Numbered from the stretch's first letter, positions 20,831-32,812 are shown. The stretch: 64,000 bases of DNA from Chrysoperla carnea (GCF_905475395.1 NC_058337.1:139321172-139385171); one strand, 5' to 3'. Program-made: numbers and translations. Notes: generated from the sequence alone by a model not told the origin.

Positions 20831-20891
20831 CTTTATGAAGATTTCTAATATGAATTGTTTAAGATGAGAAAATAGTTAGTTTTATTAATGT

Positions 20892-21016
20892 ATACCTTTA
20901 ATACTTCAAAAGTTGGCAAGCCAAATTTCGGGATTCGTCTTTGCTCACGTAGTTTATCTACGTTCCGCAGACTCACCGCTTATTTGACTTACCAACTTTT
21001 GAAGTATTTGCGGTAT
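20892..21016. repeat. Palindromic repeat
   Basis: Outer arms ATACCTTTAATACTTCAAAAG... and its near-complement ending CTTTTGAAGTATTTGCGGTAT form a 125-bp inverted repeat, with an inner ACGTAGTTTATCTACGT stem. Type common in Rickettsia intergenic DNA. Confidence 0.75.
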
Positions 21017-21295
21017 ATGTGTTTCTTTTTCAAAAAGCTTTAGATAATAATGAACATCTAAGGTGAAAAGCAGATTTCACCTTAGATAAAGTTATTTATG
21101 GTTTAATTGATTTATAATTCCAAATAAAAATATAAGAAAGTTATAAACTATTTAAAGCATATTTTATAAAATTTCAGACAAGATAAATTTCAAGATAAGT
21201 CTACACAGCGTAAATTCACTTGTATCAAACTTTATAAAATATGCCGTACCATACCGGTTAATGGTTCTGTGTACAAAGTTTAAATTACTCAAATT

Positions 21296-21510
21296 AACCA
21301 CCGAAGAGCATCACGTTGGTGGCCGGGGAGTTAGAAGAACCGTCACAGAACAGTTATAACAGCCTTAAGGTTTAAAACCTTGTACATAGCTACTATCTCC
21401 CCAACCATGACAAAGTTGAGGAGCATTTTTAAATGGATGATGCTAACCCATCTGTGATCAAGGGCTTCTATACCCTAGGATAGCATTACTGCTATCCTTG
21501 CAAAGGATTT
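21296..21510. ncRNA. Possible structured RNA
   Basis: A GC-richer block in an AT-rich gap (21017-21600) without a convincing gene. Hairpins visible: CCACCGAAGAGCATCACGTTGGTGG, CCTTAAGG and AAGGTTTAAAACCTT, and a perfect GGATAGCA-TTAC-TGCTATCC. It does not match RNase P, tmRNA, SRP or 6S signatures that I know. A decayed gene end is also possible. Confidence 0.3.
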
Positions 21511-21600
21511 TAGCTAACTTTTCTAAAATGTCAACTATATTTTCTATTATTAATAGAAAATATAGTTTCGATAAATGAAGAGTTAATAGACGAGGTTTAA

Positions 21601-22032
21601 TTACTCGTCTTTTACTACTAAGATTGATATACTAGAATGACGGACGATTTTAGAGGCATTAGGACCAAGCATATAATCTCTTAGCTACGGTCTAACTGCT
21701 GAGATTATTATTAAATCAGCTTTGATATCATTGGAACGCTTAATTATTTCATCATAAACAGCACCACTACCTATGTAATAATCAGCTTCAATTTCATCTG
21801 GTACATTCATCTGGTTGTTTTATAAGCTCTCTTACTTGAGTTTGATATTTTGCTTTTTTTTCTGCAATCCAATTTTTAGGTAAATAATCTTCGACCATTT
21901 TCATACCAAAATCAGAAATCACATATATAAAATGTAGCTTTGCTTGAGAAGCTGTTGCAAACATTAAAGCAGAAGAGCTTTCACAGACTTTTTATCTTCT
22001 AAGTCTATAGGTATAAGTATATTATTAAACAT
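21601..22032 (-). pseudogene. Universal stress protein (UspA), broken
   Basis: Begins at ATG 22032 with MFNNILIPIDLED, the first strand of the UspA alpha/beta fold. Further parts are FATASQAKLHFIYVISD, VPDEIEADYYIGSGAVYDEII and the nucleotide-binding-like C-terminus MLGPNASKIVRHSSISILVV ending at 21601. Frameshifts near 21985 and 21815 and a TAG near 21682 interrupt it. Intact homologues have about 140-150 residues. It is 30 bases downstream of the TAXI gene on the same strand. Confidence 0.7.
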
Positions 22033-22062
22033 AGTATTTCTATATAATACTCTAATAAATAG

Positions 22063-23034
22063 TTATTCTCTATTTCTTACCGAGTCATGTTTTGGTAAAA
22101 CAAAGTTTTGAGTATCGGAAAAATAGTTAATGTTGATATTGTTCAATAAATAATTAGAAAGTTTAAAATTTGCAACATTTCTATGAAAAGCACCAATAAA
22201 TTTATCTAACATATTAGAATCTACATCATTTCTAGTTACTAAAATTGCTGATACTTTTACAGTTGTTTGATCATCTGTAATACCTTGATATAAGCCTTTA
22301 TGAAGCTCCGCTTTGCGAAAAGCTCTATTTTGTTGTATTAACTCTGCTATTTTATCGTTTTTAATTGAAACAAAATCAATTTCACATCTATTGGCAATTA
22401 AATTCACTAAAGGGTTTGGATGCCCAACCATCATGATTATAGCATCTATTTCTTTTTGGCAGAATTTATCGATAGAATCTTCGTAATTAATATCAGTATT
22501 TATTGGTTCTTTAGCAAATTTATATAGAGAAGACATTGCATCATAAGTAATATTGCTGCTGGAATATTCTGGACCACTAGTTATTCTCTTTCCATCAATA
22601 TCAGCAAAAAACTTTATCTTATCCTCATCTTTTACAATAACTGTAAAAAATTCATCATGCAAATTCAGTAGCTGACGTAGATTTTGCATTTTTCCTTTAT
22701 CGCTATAATAACCTATTCCATCATATGCTTCTACTGCAATATTTGCTTGCACTAAAGCTAAATCGATTTTACCTTGTTGCAATAATTTTAAATTTTCAAT
22801 ACTACCATTTGTTGCAACAACTTCGCATACTATATTTTCGTTATTTTTTTCATCTCCTATAATTGTTTTGCATAAATCAAGACCTATAGAATAATAACCT
22901 TGCAAAATAGAGCCAGTACCAATCTTAAAAACTTTTTGCTTTTGATCAGCATAAATATCACTACATGTAAGAATTATACTAAAAATAAAGCTATATAATA
23001 CTAATTTAAGGTTATTCATAAAATTAATTCGCAT
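22063..23034 (-). CDS. TAXI-type periplasmic solute-binding protein
   Basis: About 323 residues from [10 protein letters not shown] (a start at 23019 is equally good and begins right at the signal peptide [19 protein letters not shown]). [19 protein letters not shown] and the [23 protein letters not shown] block are typical of TAXI-family binding proteins of TRAP transporters. The ligand is unknown (glutamate/glutamine is usual for characterised members); no membrane partner is in the window. Intact. It overlaps or abuts the DUF2125-like gene. Confidence 0.8.
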   Translation of the reverse strand: MRINFMNNLKLVLYSFIFSIILTCSDIYADQKQKVFKIGTGSILQGYYSIGLDLCKTIIGDEKNNENIVCEVVATNGSIENLKLLQQGKIDLALVQANIAVEAYDGIGYYSDKGKMQNLRQLLNLHDEFFTVIVKDEDKIKFFADIDGKRITSGPEYSSSNITYDAMSSLYKFAKEPINTDINYEDSIDKFCQKEIDAIIMMVGHPNPLVNLIANRCEIDFVSIKNDKIAELIQQNRAFRKAELHKGLYQGITDDQTTVKVSAILVTRNDVDSNMLDKFIGAFHRNVANFKLSNYLLNNININYFSDTQNFVLPKHDSVRNRE

Positions 23035-24107
23035 GATTTTCAGGCTGCTGTTCTTCTTTACTATCACCAAGTTTTAACTCAAGTAAATTAATAGAGCCGA
23101 TATTTATTCCTTTTTCAGAAAATTCAACATCAAACTTAGCTTTTTCTATATTATTATAATCAGTATTTGAGCCAGCTGATTCTTTTTGATTAGCAATTAC
23201 AGCTGCTTCGCAATAACTGTTTATTAACTGCTTTAGCAATAACTGTTTTAATAAACTTTTTAGAAAACATAATATTATTAGGTAATAACTTATCAATAAT
23301 AGAGTGATAATTTTCAAGCTCAAACGATAACTTACCTTGTGGTAATTTGTTAGCAAAAAATTGTAAAGCACCATTTAGATTGATTTTAGAGTTATGATCA
23401 CAACTAAAAACAAATTTTTCTATATTAAAATTTTGTAAAATAGCAGAATTTTCACCATCTGGGGTAAATTTTAATAAAGCAGCAATATCTAAAGTAGCAT
23501 TTTTAAAATTAGCTATATTCTTTTCAGAATCATAATTCATATTTAAAATCAATGAAATATCTTCGCTATCTGCTAGATTTTTCTTAGAAATAAAGAAAGC
23601 TAAATCATTAATTTTAAAAATCTCTTCATCATCTTTGAATATTAATAATGATTTATTATTAAGCTGAATCGATTTTATTACTTCTTTTAGATCATCATCT
23701 TTCGATATTTTATATAAAGGTTCATTAAATTTCCCTATTCCTTTTATATCCTCTTTACTACGCATATCATAGGTGAATGTTTTATCGCCATAATTATCTA
23801 CTTCTTTAATAAATGGTCCAAAATTTAAAGTAGCTTTTTTAGTACTAAACTTAATATTTAAAACAATATTTTCACTTGAAAGCTCTTTAGAATTTACATG
23901 ATCTATTAATTTTACTTTTGGATCTGTTATAGTAATTTTCCAGTGAAACGGATATCCTGAAAATTTAACTGTATTATAGGATATTTTAAGATTATCCGAT
24001 TCAGAATTTTTAATTAAATTTATTAAATTGTTTTTCAAAGTATAAGCAGCAGCAAACCATACTATAGTAAAGGCTAAGAAAACAAAAATAAGTATTTTAC
24101 GTATCAC
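23024..24107 (-). pseudogene. DUF2125-like rickettsial envelope protein, frameshifted
   Basis: The N-terminal membrane anchor [22 protein letters not shown] is followed by [18 protein letters not shown], characteristic of DUF2125 proteins (function unknown, presumed periplasmic). The main frame covers 24107-23190; a frameshift near 23215-23230 moves the end to a second frame ending at 23024 ([18 protein letters not shown]). Total about 355 residues. Neighbours fdx and the TAXI gene are on the same strand, suggesting an operon. Confidence 0.65.
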
Positions 24108-24119
24108 GTTTTTAATCCA

Positions 24120-24455
24120 TCATTTTATGTTACGAGTAGCAGAAGGGAGACGTACTTTTATACCGTCTAATTTTTCAGTTAAAATAATCGGACACCCTAA
24201 TCTAGAAGTATCCGTAAGACCAAAGGCTAAGTCAAGCATATCTTCTTCTTCTTCCTTAGGTTTTTCTAATTTGTTGTAAAATTCTTCCTCTAAAATAACA
24301 TGACAAGTAGCACAGGCAAGAGATCCTTCACAAGCACCCTCAAGATCTATGCTATTACTATGAGCAACTTCTAAAATAGAAAGCCCTAGTGGTGCCTCTA
24401 TTATTTTCTCTTCCCCATTATTTATAACAAATGTAACTTTTATTGTTTTTGACAT
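24120..24455 (-). CDS. fdx: Adrenodoxin-type 2Fe-2S ferredoxin
   Basis: An intact 111-residue ferredoxin of the isc system, the electron donor for Fe-S cluster assembly. Cluster ligands are in the [10 protein letters not shown] block (residues about 39-48), with the fourth Cys in LGCPIIL. The TRLGCPI context and length are standard. It follows hscA after a 140-base gap that holds a degraded repeat. Confidence 0.9.
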   Translation of the reverse strand: MSKTIKVTFVINNGEEKIIEAPLGLSILEVAHSNSIDLEGACEGSLACATCHVILEEEFYNKLEKPKEEEEDMLDLAFGLTDTSRLGCPIILTEKLDGIKVRLPSATRNIK

Positions 24456-24593
24456 TATCCTCTTTCTTCCTTAGATTTTTTATATAACTTATCTTATAAA
24501 GAGGAATTTGCAGGAAACATGGAACGCAGCATACATAAACGTACGTAAGGATGCGAGTAACGGATTGACGTACAAATTACCTTTAGAAGTAAG

Positions 24594-26374
24594 TTATTTA
24601 ATTTGATTGATATTTTTACCTTTCAATAAATCACTAATTACTACATTAATCTTCGTATATAAAGATTTTTTTGTTTTAGATTTAAAATCTTTAACAACAT
24701 TATTAATTAAAGCACGATCTCGTGCATCTATTGCATGCTTTATGTTATTTAATGAACTACTGATTATATGCTTTTCGTTTTCTGATAGCAAATCTACTAA
24801 TTCTTTAATAGCATGTTCTATATTAAAAATCAAAGATTCAGCTTCAATAACTGTTTCTTGCAATAATCTTGTAGCATGATCCAGTTTAGCATTTTTATAA
24901 GCATAACCTTATCAACTTCACTTGTATCAATCCCGTAATCTGGCTTCACTTCTATGATATGCGAGGTATTATTTATTTTTTCATAAGCAGAAACAGATAA
25001 TATACCATCAGCATCAATAGAAAAAGTAACTTCTAATCTAATACTCCCTGCTTTCATAGGAGGAAGTCCCTTTAGCTCAAACCTAGCCAAAGTGCGGCAA
25101 TCTGCTACCATTTCACGTTCACCTTGTAATATATGAAATTGTATGCCAGTTTGATTATCAGCATAAGTTGTGAACTCTTTTATTACAGAAATAGGGATCG
25201 GAGTATTTCGCATGATAATTTTTTCAACGATGCCGCCATACAATTCCATACCTAAAGATAAAGGTACTACATCAATCAATAATGAATCGATGTTCGGTGT
25301 TGTTAGATTCTCTGCTTGCAGTGCAGCCCCGTATACAATAGCTTTATCAGGATGAATATCTGAAAGAATATTTACTTTAAAAGCTTTATATAATTCATCC
25401 TTGGTTAACGGAATACGAGTTACACCACCTACTAAAATAATGCCATCTATGTTCGGATTTCCTGCTATTTCCAAACATTCTTTGGCTATATTGATTGTAC
25501 GACCTATTATAGGGGTAATTAACTGTTCAAATGTTTGTTTATCAAGCGATATATTATTGAACTCAAAATTATCTTGGTTCGATAATGCTTCTTTTGCCTT
25601 TTTAGCAAACTGTAGAGTATCAGTGTTATCAGGTAAGTTAAATTTATTACAAAAATAATCAGCAATGATTTTATCTATATCATCGCCGCCAAGCATATTA
25701 TCGCCACTTGTTGCTATAACCTGAAAAATCCCCTCTGTAATATTTAGAATTGATACGTCAAAAGTACCACCACCTAAATCATATACAAAATAACAACCTG
25801 TTTGGTTTTTATTTAATCCGTAAGCATAAGTTGCTGCAGTAAGCTCTGCAATCAGCCTTAGAACCTCTAAACCTGCAAGCTTTGCTGCAAGCATCACCTG
25901 ACCTCTTGCCGCATCATTAAAATGAGCTGGAACAGTAATAACAGCTTGAGTTACTTCAGTTGTAAGCTCTTTTTCTGCCTGTTGTTTTAGATATATAAAA
26001 ACTTCTGCTGCAATTTCAGCAATCCGCATTTGCTTATTGGCAAAATTTAACTTAACTTCTTGGCTTTGCAAATCTATGTAATCTTTAACTAACGAAAAAA
26101 GAGCAGGAGTATTTAGAATTTCATTTAATGTTTTGCCGAATAACCTTTTAATTGAACGTAAACCTTTATTACTACCTACTATAATATTGTTATTCGTAAA
26201 TTTTATAGTAGTTGGGATTAATTCTTTATTATCTTCAGTTTGTATAATTTTAACTTTTTTACCAGCTGAAATAGCTATTAGCGAGTTAGTAGTGCCAAAA
26301 TCTATACCCACAGCTATTTTAGCTTCTTGTTTAGATTCTGCTTGCCCTGGTTCTCTAATTTCTATTATTTGCAT
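24594..26374 (-). pseudogene. hscA: Hsp70-type chaperone HscA, frameshifted
   Basis: Specialised Hsp70 that, with HscB, releases the Fe-S cluster from IscU. The ATPase domain has GIDFGTTNSL (residue about 24), YDLGGGTFDVSI and GGVTRIP; the substrate domain has NTPIPISV and QGEREMVADCRTLARFEL. A frameshift near 24890 moves the helical lid into the frame 24863-24594 (SLIFNIEHAIKEL...). Combined length about 593 residues is near the family's usual. Start overlaps hscB by 10 bases, the normal operon coupling. Confidence 0.9.
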
Positions 26375-26844
26375 AATTTCATTTTTTCCTGAAGCTTACT
26401 CAGCAATGTATGAGTATATTTAAGTTTACTAATTTTGATAGTCGTATCTGATAAATCTTGCTTTTTGAAAGACTCAGCTAAAAAATTTACTTCTGCTTTC
26501 TCCATTAATTCATATTTACTTTTTATTTCTTCTAAACTTTTATATGAGCTAGTATTTTCTATAAGCTCCATTTCATCCCAGAATATACTTAACTCAAGCA
26601 GCCATATATTCATACAAAAGCCATATAAAAGCAGCATATATTCAGCACGCTTTAAACTATCTTAGGGCGTAGAATAAGCTTTATTTAGGTTTGATGCTAT
26701 AGTAAGATTTTGCTCTTTTTCTTGCAAATTTTTGGCTGTATCAGGATGATATTTTATCTGCATAGCAAAATATTGCTTTTCTAATATCTTCAAATCAATA
26801 TTATAAATTAGCTCTAACCCTAGCAATTCAAAATAATTTTGCAC
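26365..26844 (-). pseudogene. hscB: J-protein HscB with a nonsense codon
   Basis: Co-chaperone of HscA. The J domain begins [11 protein letters not shown] and contains the HPD tripeptide in [13 protein letters not shown] at 26662-26664 follows AYSTP, where the family has a lysine; the frame then continues [12 protein letters not shown] and the C-terminal IscU-binding helices to 26365. About 159 codons, close to normal. Divergent from rnhB. Confidence 0.9.
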
Positions 26845-26901
26845 TTTATTTGTAACTCATAAACTGCTTTATCATATATCAGAAATAAAAAAAATACAAT
26901 T

Positions 26902-27492
26902 ATGGAAATAGATATGTTACATTTTGAAAAAAAATACCCAAATTTCATTTTAGCTGGCATAGAAGAAGCTGGCAGAGGACCATTAGCCGGACCAGTAGTA
27001 GCTGCCGCTGTTATAGTAGATCAAGACAATATTATAGCTGGTGCTAAGGATTCTAAAAAGCTCTCTAAAAAGAAGAGAGAATTACTATATGAACAGATAA
27101 CTGCTAATTACATTTGGGCAACCGGTATTATCTCACATACTGAGATTGATAAGATTAATATATTAGAAGCAACAAAAAAAGCTTGTATTATTGCTGCAGA
27201 AAACCTTAGCACTAAGCCGGAAATAGTTTTAGTTGATGGTAACATGCAATTCAGCGATAAAAGATTTATCAGCATCATAGACGGTGATAATTTATCACTA
27301 TCAATTGCTGCGTCTTCTATTATAGCAAAAGTTACTAGAGACCGATTAATGCTAGAATTCAGTAATGAATTCCCGCAATATTTATGGCACAAAAATTCAG
27401 GTTATGGCACAAAAGAGCATGCTCAGGCTATAAAAAAATATGGCTTATCCCCTTATCATCTCCTAAGTTTTACTAAAGCCTTATATAAATAA
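26902..27492 (+). CDS. rnhB: Ribonuclease HII with altered active-site residue
   Basis: Removes RNA from RNA-DNA hybrids. A full-length 196-residue frame. The family motif DEAGRGPLAGPV here reads EEAGRGPLAGPV: the first catalytic aspartate is glutamate (GAA). Remaining blocks LVDGN, SIIAKVTRDR and WHKNSGYGT are normal. The change would be expected to weaken or abolish metal-dependent catalysis; it is a conserved position throughout RNases HII. A start at 26914 (MLHFEKK) is also possible. Confidence 0.9.
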   Translation: MEIDMLHFEKKYPNFILAGIEEAGRGPLAGPVVAAAVIVDQDNIIAGAKDSKKLSKKKRELLYEQITANYIWATGIISHTEIDKINILEATKKACIIAAENLSTKPEIVLVDGNMQFSDKRFISIIDGDNLSLSIAASSIIAKVTRDRLMLEFSNEFPQYLWHKNSGYGTKEHAQAIKKYGLSPYHLLSFTKALYK

Positions 27493-27592
27493 AAGTTTTT
27501 TTATATTATTGATATTAAACTTTAAATTTAAATAAATATAGACATCATATACAAATTAGGATAAAATACGCTGCAAAAAATTACTAGATTTT

Positions 27593-28150
27593 GTGGTCAA
27601 AAAATTAAAGCATGATTCCTTAGTAAAAATAATAATGACCGATAAAATAGCGGCACAAGAATTTTTAGAATATTATTTACCTAAGGATTTTAAAAAACTG
27701 ATAGATTTATCAAAAATAACTCTAGAACAAGAAAGCTATATTGAAGAGTCTCTAAGTAAAAAATACAGTGATATAGTTTATGGAATTGAAACGAAAGAAT
27801 ATGGCAAGGGATTTGTCTATATATTAATTGAAGCACAATCAACTGTGGATTATTGGACTGCTCTAAGATTATGGAAATATACTTTGCTCTTATCTGAACG
27901 GCATAAAGAAAAAAGGAATAAATTGCCGTTAGTATATAACTTAGTTATTTATAATGGTAAGCAAGTTTATAACGCTCCTCGGAATTTATGGGATTTTACT
28001 AATAGCGTAATGGCAAAAAAACTAATGATGGAAGATTATCAGCTAGTAGACTTACAAGCCATGTCAGATAATGAAATCGTTAAGAAAAAGCACATCGGAA
28101 TGTTAGAATATATACTTAAACATATATATGAAGGGGTTGTTGAAAGATGA
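27593..28150 (+). pseudogene. Rpn-family PD-(D/E)XK nuclease, 3' end altered
   Basis: Recombination-promoting nuclease/putative transposase family (formerly transposase_31). HDSLVKIIMTDKIAAQEFLEYYLP is the N-terminal signature; SDIVYGIETKEYGKGFVYILIEAQS contains the D and E-x-Q nuclease residues. Starts at GTG 27593. The frame stops at 28150, shorter than the usual 280-300 residues, just upstream of the Polinton insertion at 28173; the missing part is not found beyond the element. Confidence 0.75.
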
Positions 28151-28172
28151 CGAGTAAAAGGTTATAATGAGA

Positions 28173-28785
28173 AGTAGGTTAGTAAAGCCGATTCCAAATC
28201 ACTTTTCCATAAGATTTAACATGGAGAAAAATTGTGATTTACTTCCGGTGTAGTATAGAAATAATATGAATATGTTTGTGGATTTAAGATGGAGAAAAAT
28301 TTTGATTTACTTCCGGTGTAGTATAGAAATAATATGAATATGTTTGTGGTTAGAAGCTGATAAGGAATAGAGCTGGCCCGGAAGTGAAAAATCTTGAAGA
28401 TGGCATACAAAAACGCATGTATGGCATCGTAAAATGCAGAGAATTGAAATTGAAAAACATGAAAAAAAAGAATGTAAAGTTAGTGGTTAAAAAATAGACA
28501 GATAGGATATTGTGGTAGATTTGTGAAACCGCAAAAAGTGGATGGATGATGATAGGAAGGAAGACGTATTGTGGTTAATTAGTGAAAACCGGATTTTTGG
28601 CGGTAAAAAGACAATAACAGGAAAGAAGATAGTATGTGTGTGTGTGGTGAGGAAAAAGGGGAATATTTTTTGTTGTGATGAAAAAATAAAAAAAAAAATG
28701 AGCGGGAAAAAAGAATGACGTGCGCGGACGCCCGAGGCGGGGGTATGCGGTCGACGGTCGACGGTCGACGGCTGGCGGTTAGCGA
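28173..28785 (+). repeat. Left terminal inverted repeat of the Polinton-like element
   Basis: 613 bp; inverted copy at 39435-40043. Includes a twofold tandem of a 60-70 bp unit around TTTACTTCCGGTGTAGTATA and, at the inner edge, a triple GTCGACG motif followed by a GCGGTTAGCGA end. Confidence 0.9.
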
Positions 28786-28852
28786 TAAGATATTTTTTGT
28801 TGTATAAATAGATGGTTCTAGAATTGCAAAGAGGCAGATGCGAAAATAAAAA

Positions 28853-29257
28853 ATGGAGAGTGAGAATTCTGAAAATAGATCAAGATATATTGTGTTCTTG
28901 CCGTGGTATTTAACATCATGCTTTAGTAGTGTGTTTGATAGTCCAAAAGATTTTAAAGAGTTTTACATTACTTCACATTGGATTGTTAATTGTGGTGTAT
29001 TACAACTTCGGAGAAAAGAAATTATTGATATACTTGAAAGAGTATTTCGTTTGGTAGAGGAATTGATTGATATAATACCAGATGGTGATACATTAAATGG
29101 ATGGTGGGAATTGGAGAAAAAAATTTTTGAATTAAATTTAGTTGGTGATGAGTATTTTGATGGTGAATTATCGACAGAATTAGTTGATTTTTTACAAGAG
29201 TGGAAAGAAGATGCAGAGGTTTTTAACCATAGTGGGGAAGATTTTAATTTTATCTAA
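28853..29257 (+). other. Polinton part: unknown acidic protein
   Basis: 134-codon frame just inside the left repeat. Acidic C-terminal half (TELVDFLQEWKEDAEVF). No recognised domain. Confidence 0.5.
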
Positions 29258-29289
29258 AAATAAGTAGAATAAAGAATAATTTTATAAAT

Positions 29290-29709
29290 ATGGTGGTAAT
29301 ATCAATAAATAAAGCATTGTCATCATTTTCTGATGGTGATGAAAGTATAAAAATAATTGAAAGACCCCAAATTAAGTATCCAGAGTATGTAACATTAGAA
29401 TCACGTTTAAGAACATATAAAAGTTGGAATTATCCTATAAAAGTAGAAGAACTAGCTGCAGCAGGATTTTTTTATGTGGGACTTGAAGATAGAACTAAAT
29501 GCTTTTACTGCGGCTTAGGCTTATATTGTTGGGCTGTAAATGATATAGCATGGGAACAACATGCTCGATGGTATAGTCCATGTGCTTATGTTCGTATAAA
29601 TAAAGGAGATGAATTTATACAAGATGTTTGTAGCAGAATGAAAGCATTGTTGAATAGAGAGGATGCAATAAAATTATTACAATATTATATGGAAAAGGAT
29701 AAAAATTAG
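29290..29709 (+). other. Polinton part: BIR-domain protein
   Basis: The 139-codon frame carries a complete baculoviral IAP repeat zinc site: C-x2-C-x16-H-x6-C within KCFYCGLG...WEQHARWYSPC, after the AAAGFFYVGLEDRT-like strand (AAAGFFYVG). BIR proteins inhibit caspases or regulate immune signalling. This is known as an accessory gene in insect DNA viruses and related elements. Confidence 0.8.
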
Positions 29710-29718
29710 GTACAAAAA

Positions 29719-30398
29719 ATGATGAATGATATAGAGTTGAGCAGATTGATGATAAAGAATATGCGACAAGTTGTAAATATTTTAAAAAATCATCCAAATA
29801 ACATTGAAAAATGGTTGAAACATTGTCAATTAAATGTACGTTATTTACAAAAGTGTATCAAAAACAGTAATTGCTTAGGATCAAAAAAACATTTGGAATC
29901 ATGTAGATTTTATACCATGACACTGACAGTTTGATTTATGAATTTAAAACTGATGATATTTATGATGTAATGAAGCGATATATTAACAATTTTGATACAA
30001 GCAATTATAATATCAATAATGATTACAACATGCCATTATGTAATAAACGCATTCCAGGATTAATGAAAGATGAGTTTGGTGGTGAAATAATTAGAGAGTT
30101 TATTGGATTAAGAGCCAAAATGTATACAATCAAGACTCAAAATGAATATATAGTGAAAAAAGTAAAGGGAATTAAAAAAAGTGTTGTTAAAAATAAAATA
30201 ACTTTCGAAGATTATTATAACTGTTTAAACTCATCTATAAATTTAGACATAACTCAAAACCTTATAAGATCTTTTAAGCATATACTTTACAGTGTTACAG
30301 AACATAAAGTGGCTTTATGTGGAAAAGATGATAAACGGTGTTTAATAGATAATTCTAGTGATACTTATGCATGGGGACATTTTAGGTTAAAGGAATAA
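29719..30398 (+). other. Polinton part: family B DNA polymerase, C-terminal region
   Basis: Contains the DTDS motif C region near 29925 and downstream blocks IPGLMKDEFGGEI, GLRAKMYTIKT, KGIKKSVVKNKIT and EHKVALCGKDDKRCL, typical of the end of the protein-primed polymerase of Polintons. The exonuclease and most of the polymerase domain are absent. Fossil. Confidence 0.75.
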
Positions 30399-30480
30399 AA
30401 ATTAATATTACTAAATATATTTTGTTTTAAATTTATTGTAAATATAACAATAATAATAATAATAATAACAATAAATTTTC

Positions 30481-31270
30481 TTAAATAATTTCATTTTTAT
30501 TTATCCATGAATTATGGTCCTTCGAAAATCCGAGCCATTTCACGAACACCTTATCTTGCTTCCTTTTCAAAACTCTCTCCACCAAGTAAATGTTTGGATT
30601 CTTCACTTTTTGTAATTCTAATTCATAAAATCCACCAAGAATGTCTACACCTTTATAGTCAGAAAGAAGGTAAGTTACAGGATTCGTATTTTGAATTTTT
30701 CTAATTTTAAATATTTCGCTAGTCCATGATGGTAAGTAGCCTTTCGTAAATAATGATTTAAATTTTGAAATACGAACAAAATCATTAATTTTATATTTTG
30801 GATTAGCAGCAATTTTTATATTATTATAAACAGTTGACAAGAACATTTTTTCATTTTTATCATTGACTTCACTAGGTTTTATTTTAATCTTACGATGTTT
30901 TCGATTATTGTATTCGGTTAATAATTTTGGTATAAGTTTTATCCATTTATATGAACCATTCAAACTAAATTGTTTCCACATTTGTTCTTTGATTGTTCGA
31001 TTAAATCGTTCAATAATTGATGCTTTCAAAATACTGAATGTTGAATAATGATTAATATTGAATTTTTCCATAAGATGATTAAATTTTGAATTAAAAAATT
31101 CTTTTCCATCATCAGTTTGTAAATTTTTTGGTATGCGACCATGTTCAAAAATTTTAGTTATCGCTTTACAAACCTCTTCAGCCGTTTTATTTTTAATTGG
31201 TACAGCCCACGCATATTTTGAAAATGTATCAATAATTGTAAGTAAATATTTGATACATATCCATTGATGA
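30481..31270 (-). other. Polinton part: integrase C-terminal region with chromodomain
   Basis: Minus strand. Part of an rve-type core region (about 31270-31072), then ERFNRTIKEQMWKQF, the usual post-core linker, and a chromodomain (YLVERVLKRKQDKVFVKWLGF) at the C-terminus. Related to the integrase piece at 34291-34644 but oppositely oriented. Fossil. Confidence 0.75.
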
Positions 31271-31286
31271 TATTTTCATCGTTTTG

Positions 31287-32355
31287 AATCAATACATATT
31301 TTCTTTATTTTCCAAAATTTTTTGCTAAATTTGCATATTAATTTATAAATCAAAATTAATCTTTGACATACTGATTAAAATTTTCCTCTTTAATTAAGGA
31401 GTTATCAATAATAAAATAACAAAATTTGCTAATTATTTTTTTATTTTATTTTATTACATATAAAAAATACAATTATAATAACAATAAATTTGGACAGTAA
31501 TACATCATTTCCTTAAATAATAAATATACAAAATCACCCCATGTTTCTCCAATAGTTTCTATCGAATATTGAAGTTCATCAAGTGTACATGGTTTTTTAT
31601 TAATCATACGACATGTAAAAACATTAAGTTTAAAAATAATTGATTTTATATCTATTTTTACATAATATTCTACTATGATTGATATAATATCACTTATTCC
31701 ATACAATTCCATGATGGTTTCCAGTTTTAAAATTATTTTATCATTTAGTATCAGAATTTTTTGTTATTTACTTTACACAGTTTTAACAATATTTCATTAA
31801 CATTAAAATATACAATATCATCACTACATACATGATTGTTTAATAAATATACCATAATATAAGGTTTGAGCTCTATGAATAAAAACCATTCTCTTGGTGA
31901 CATAAATATTTTATACTTTCGAGATGAAATCACAATTTTTGTTTCCAATGTTGTTGCTGAAGCTTCCATTCCAACAGAAATTTTTCTTACAGGATTTAAG
32001 TGATGTATTCTTTCCAATATCATATTGTTGGATTCCAATTATTGTATTTTCTTTACTTTTTTGTTACTACTCTAATTACCACTTTGATATTTAAAAAAAA
32101 TGTCTAAACAAATTCCAAATCCCACGAATTATAAGCATTTTTCCCTTTTACAATCATAAAAATATCATTGCCGGACGTTTTAATTTCGTCAATATCAGAC
32201 GGCTTTAGCTTTTGATATCTGTTTGGTAAAAACAACAACACATTCTCCAATTCCACAACCCATTTTTGCCCATGTTTTGTTTTAAAGGACTGAATATCAT
32301 ATACCAAGTGCGGCTTATTCAACTCTATATCTTCATACTTTCCAAATTCTTTATA
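31287..32355 (-). repeat. Direct duplication inside the Polinton, copy A
   Basis: 1,069 bp nearly identical to 38101-39168 in the same orientation. Each copy holds three minus-strand frames of unknown function (79, 95 and about 90 codons; for example MELYGISDIISIIVEYY and MESNNMILERIHHLNPV starts). Confidence 0.9.
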
Positions 32356-32707
32356 TACACTAAAATTCCTAAACATTTAATTAGAGATAACTGCAATTTA
32401 TTAGTATTATTCAAACAGGATGATTTAAATTTAAAACACATTTTTTCCAATCACGTGACCCCTGATTTATCATTTGAGACTTTTAAAGACATGTGCGCAG
32501 AATGTTGGAAAGAAAAATATGGTTTTGTAGTTATTGATAAAGATAGTGACATTAATATGGGTCGCTATCGAAAAGGATTTGATAATTTTATTATAATATA
32601 ATTAAAGTGCATGTCTTCAATCGAACAGCATTCAGTTATAAACTGTTGAACACAACAGACCTATTAAACAACTGAAACTTTAAAAATATGTTATAATCAC
32701 AAGGGAC

Positions 32708-32800
32708 TTGTTCATCAACATAACAGGCTTGTTCATTAACATAACAGACTTGTTCATTAACATAACAGACTTGTTTATCAACATAACAGATCTTATTAAA
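32708..32800 (+). repeat. Short tandem repeat, 23-bp unit
   Basis: Four imperfect units of TTGTTCATTAACATAACAGAC precede the DUF8207-like frame. Confidence 0.8.
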
Positions 32801-32812
32801 AACGTGTTCAGA

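Noticed and set aside
21296-21510. RNase P RNA, tmRNA or 6S RNA
   Set aside because: The conserved cores of these RNAs (for example GAGGAAAGTCCG of RNase P) are not present.
24607-26665. Plus-strand ORFs opposite hscA and hscB
   Set aside because: Shadow frames of well-identified genes, with no domain of their own.
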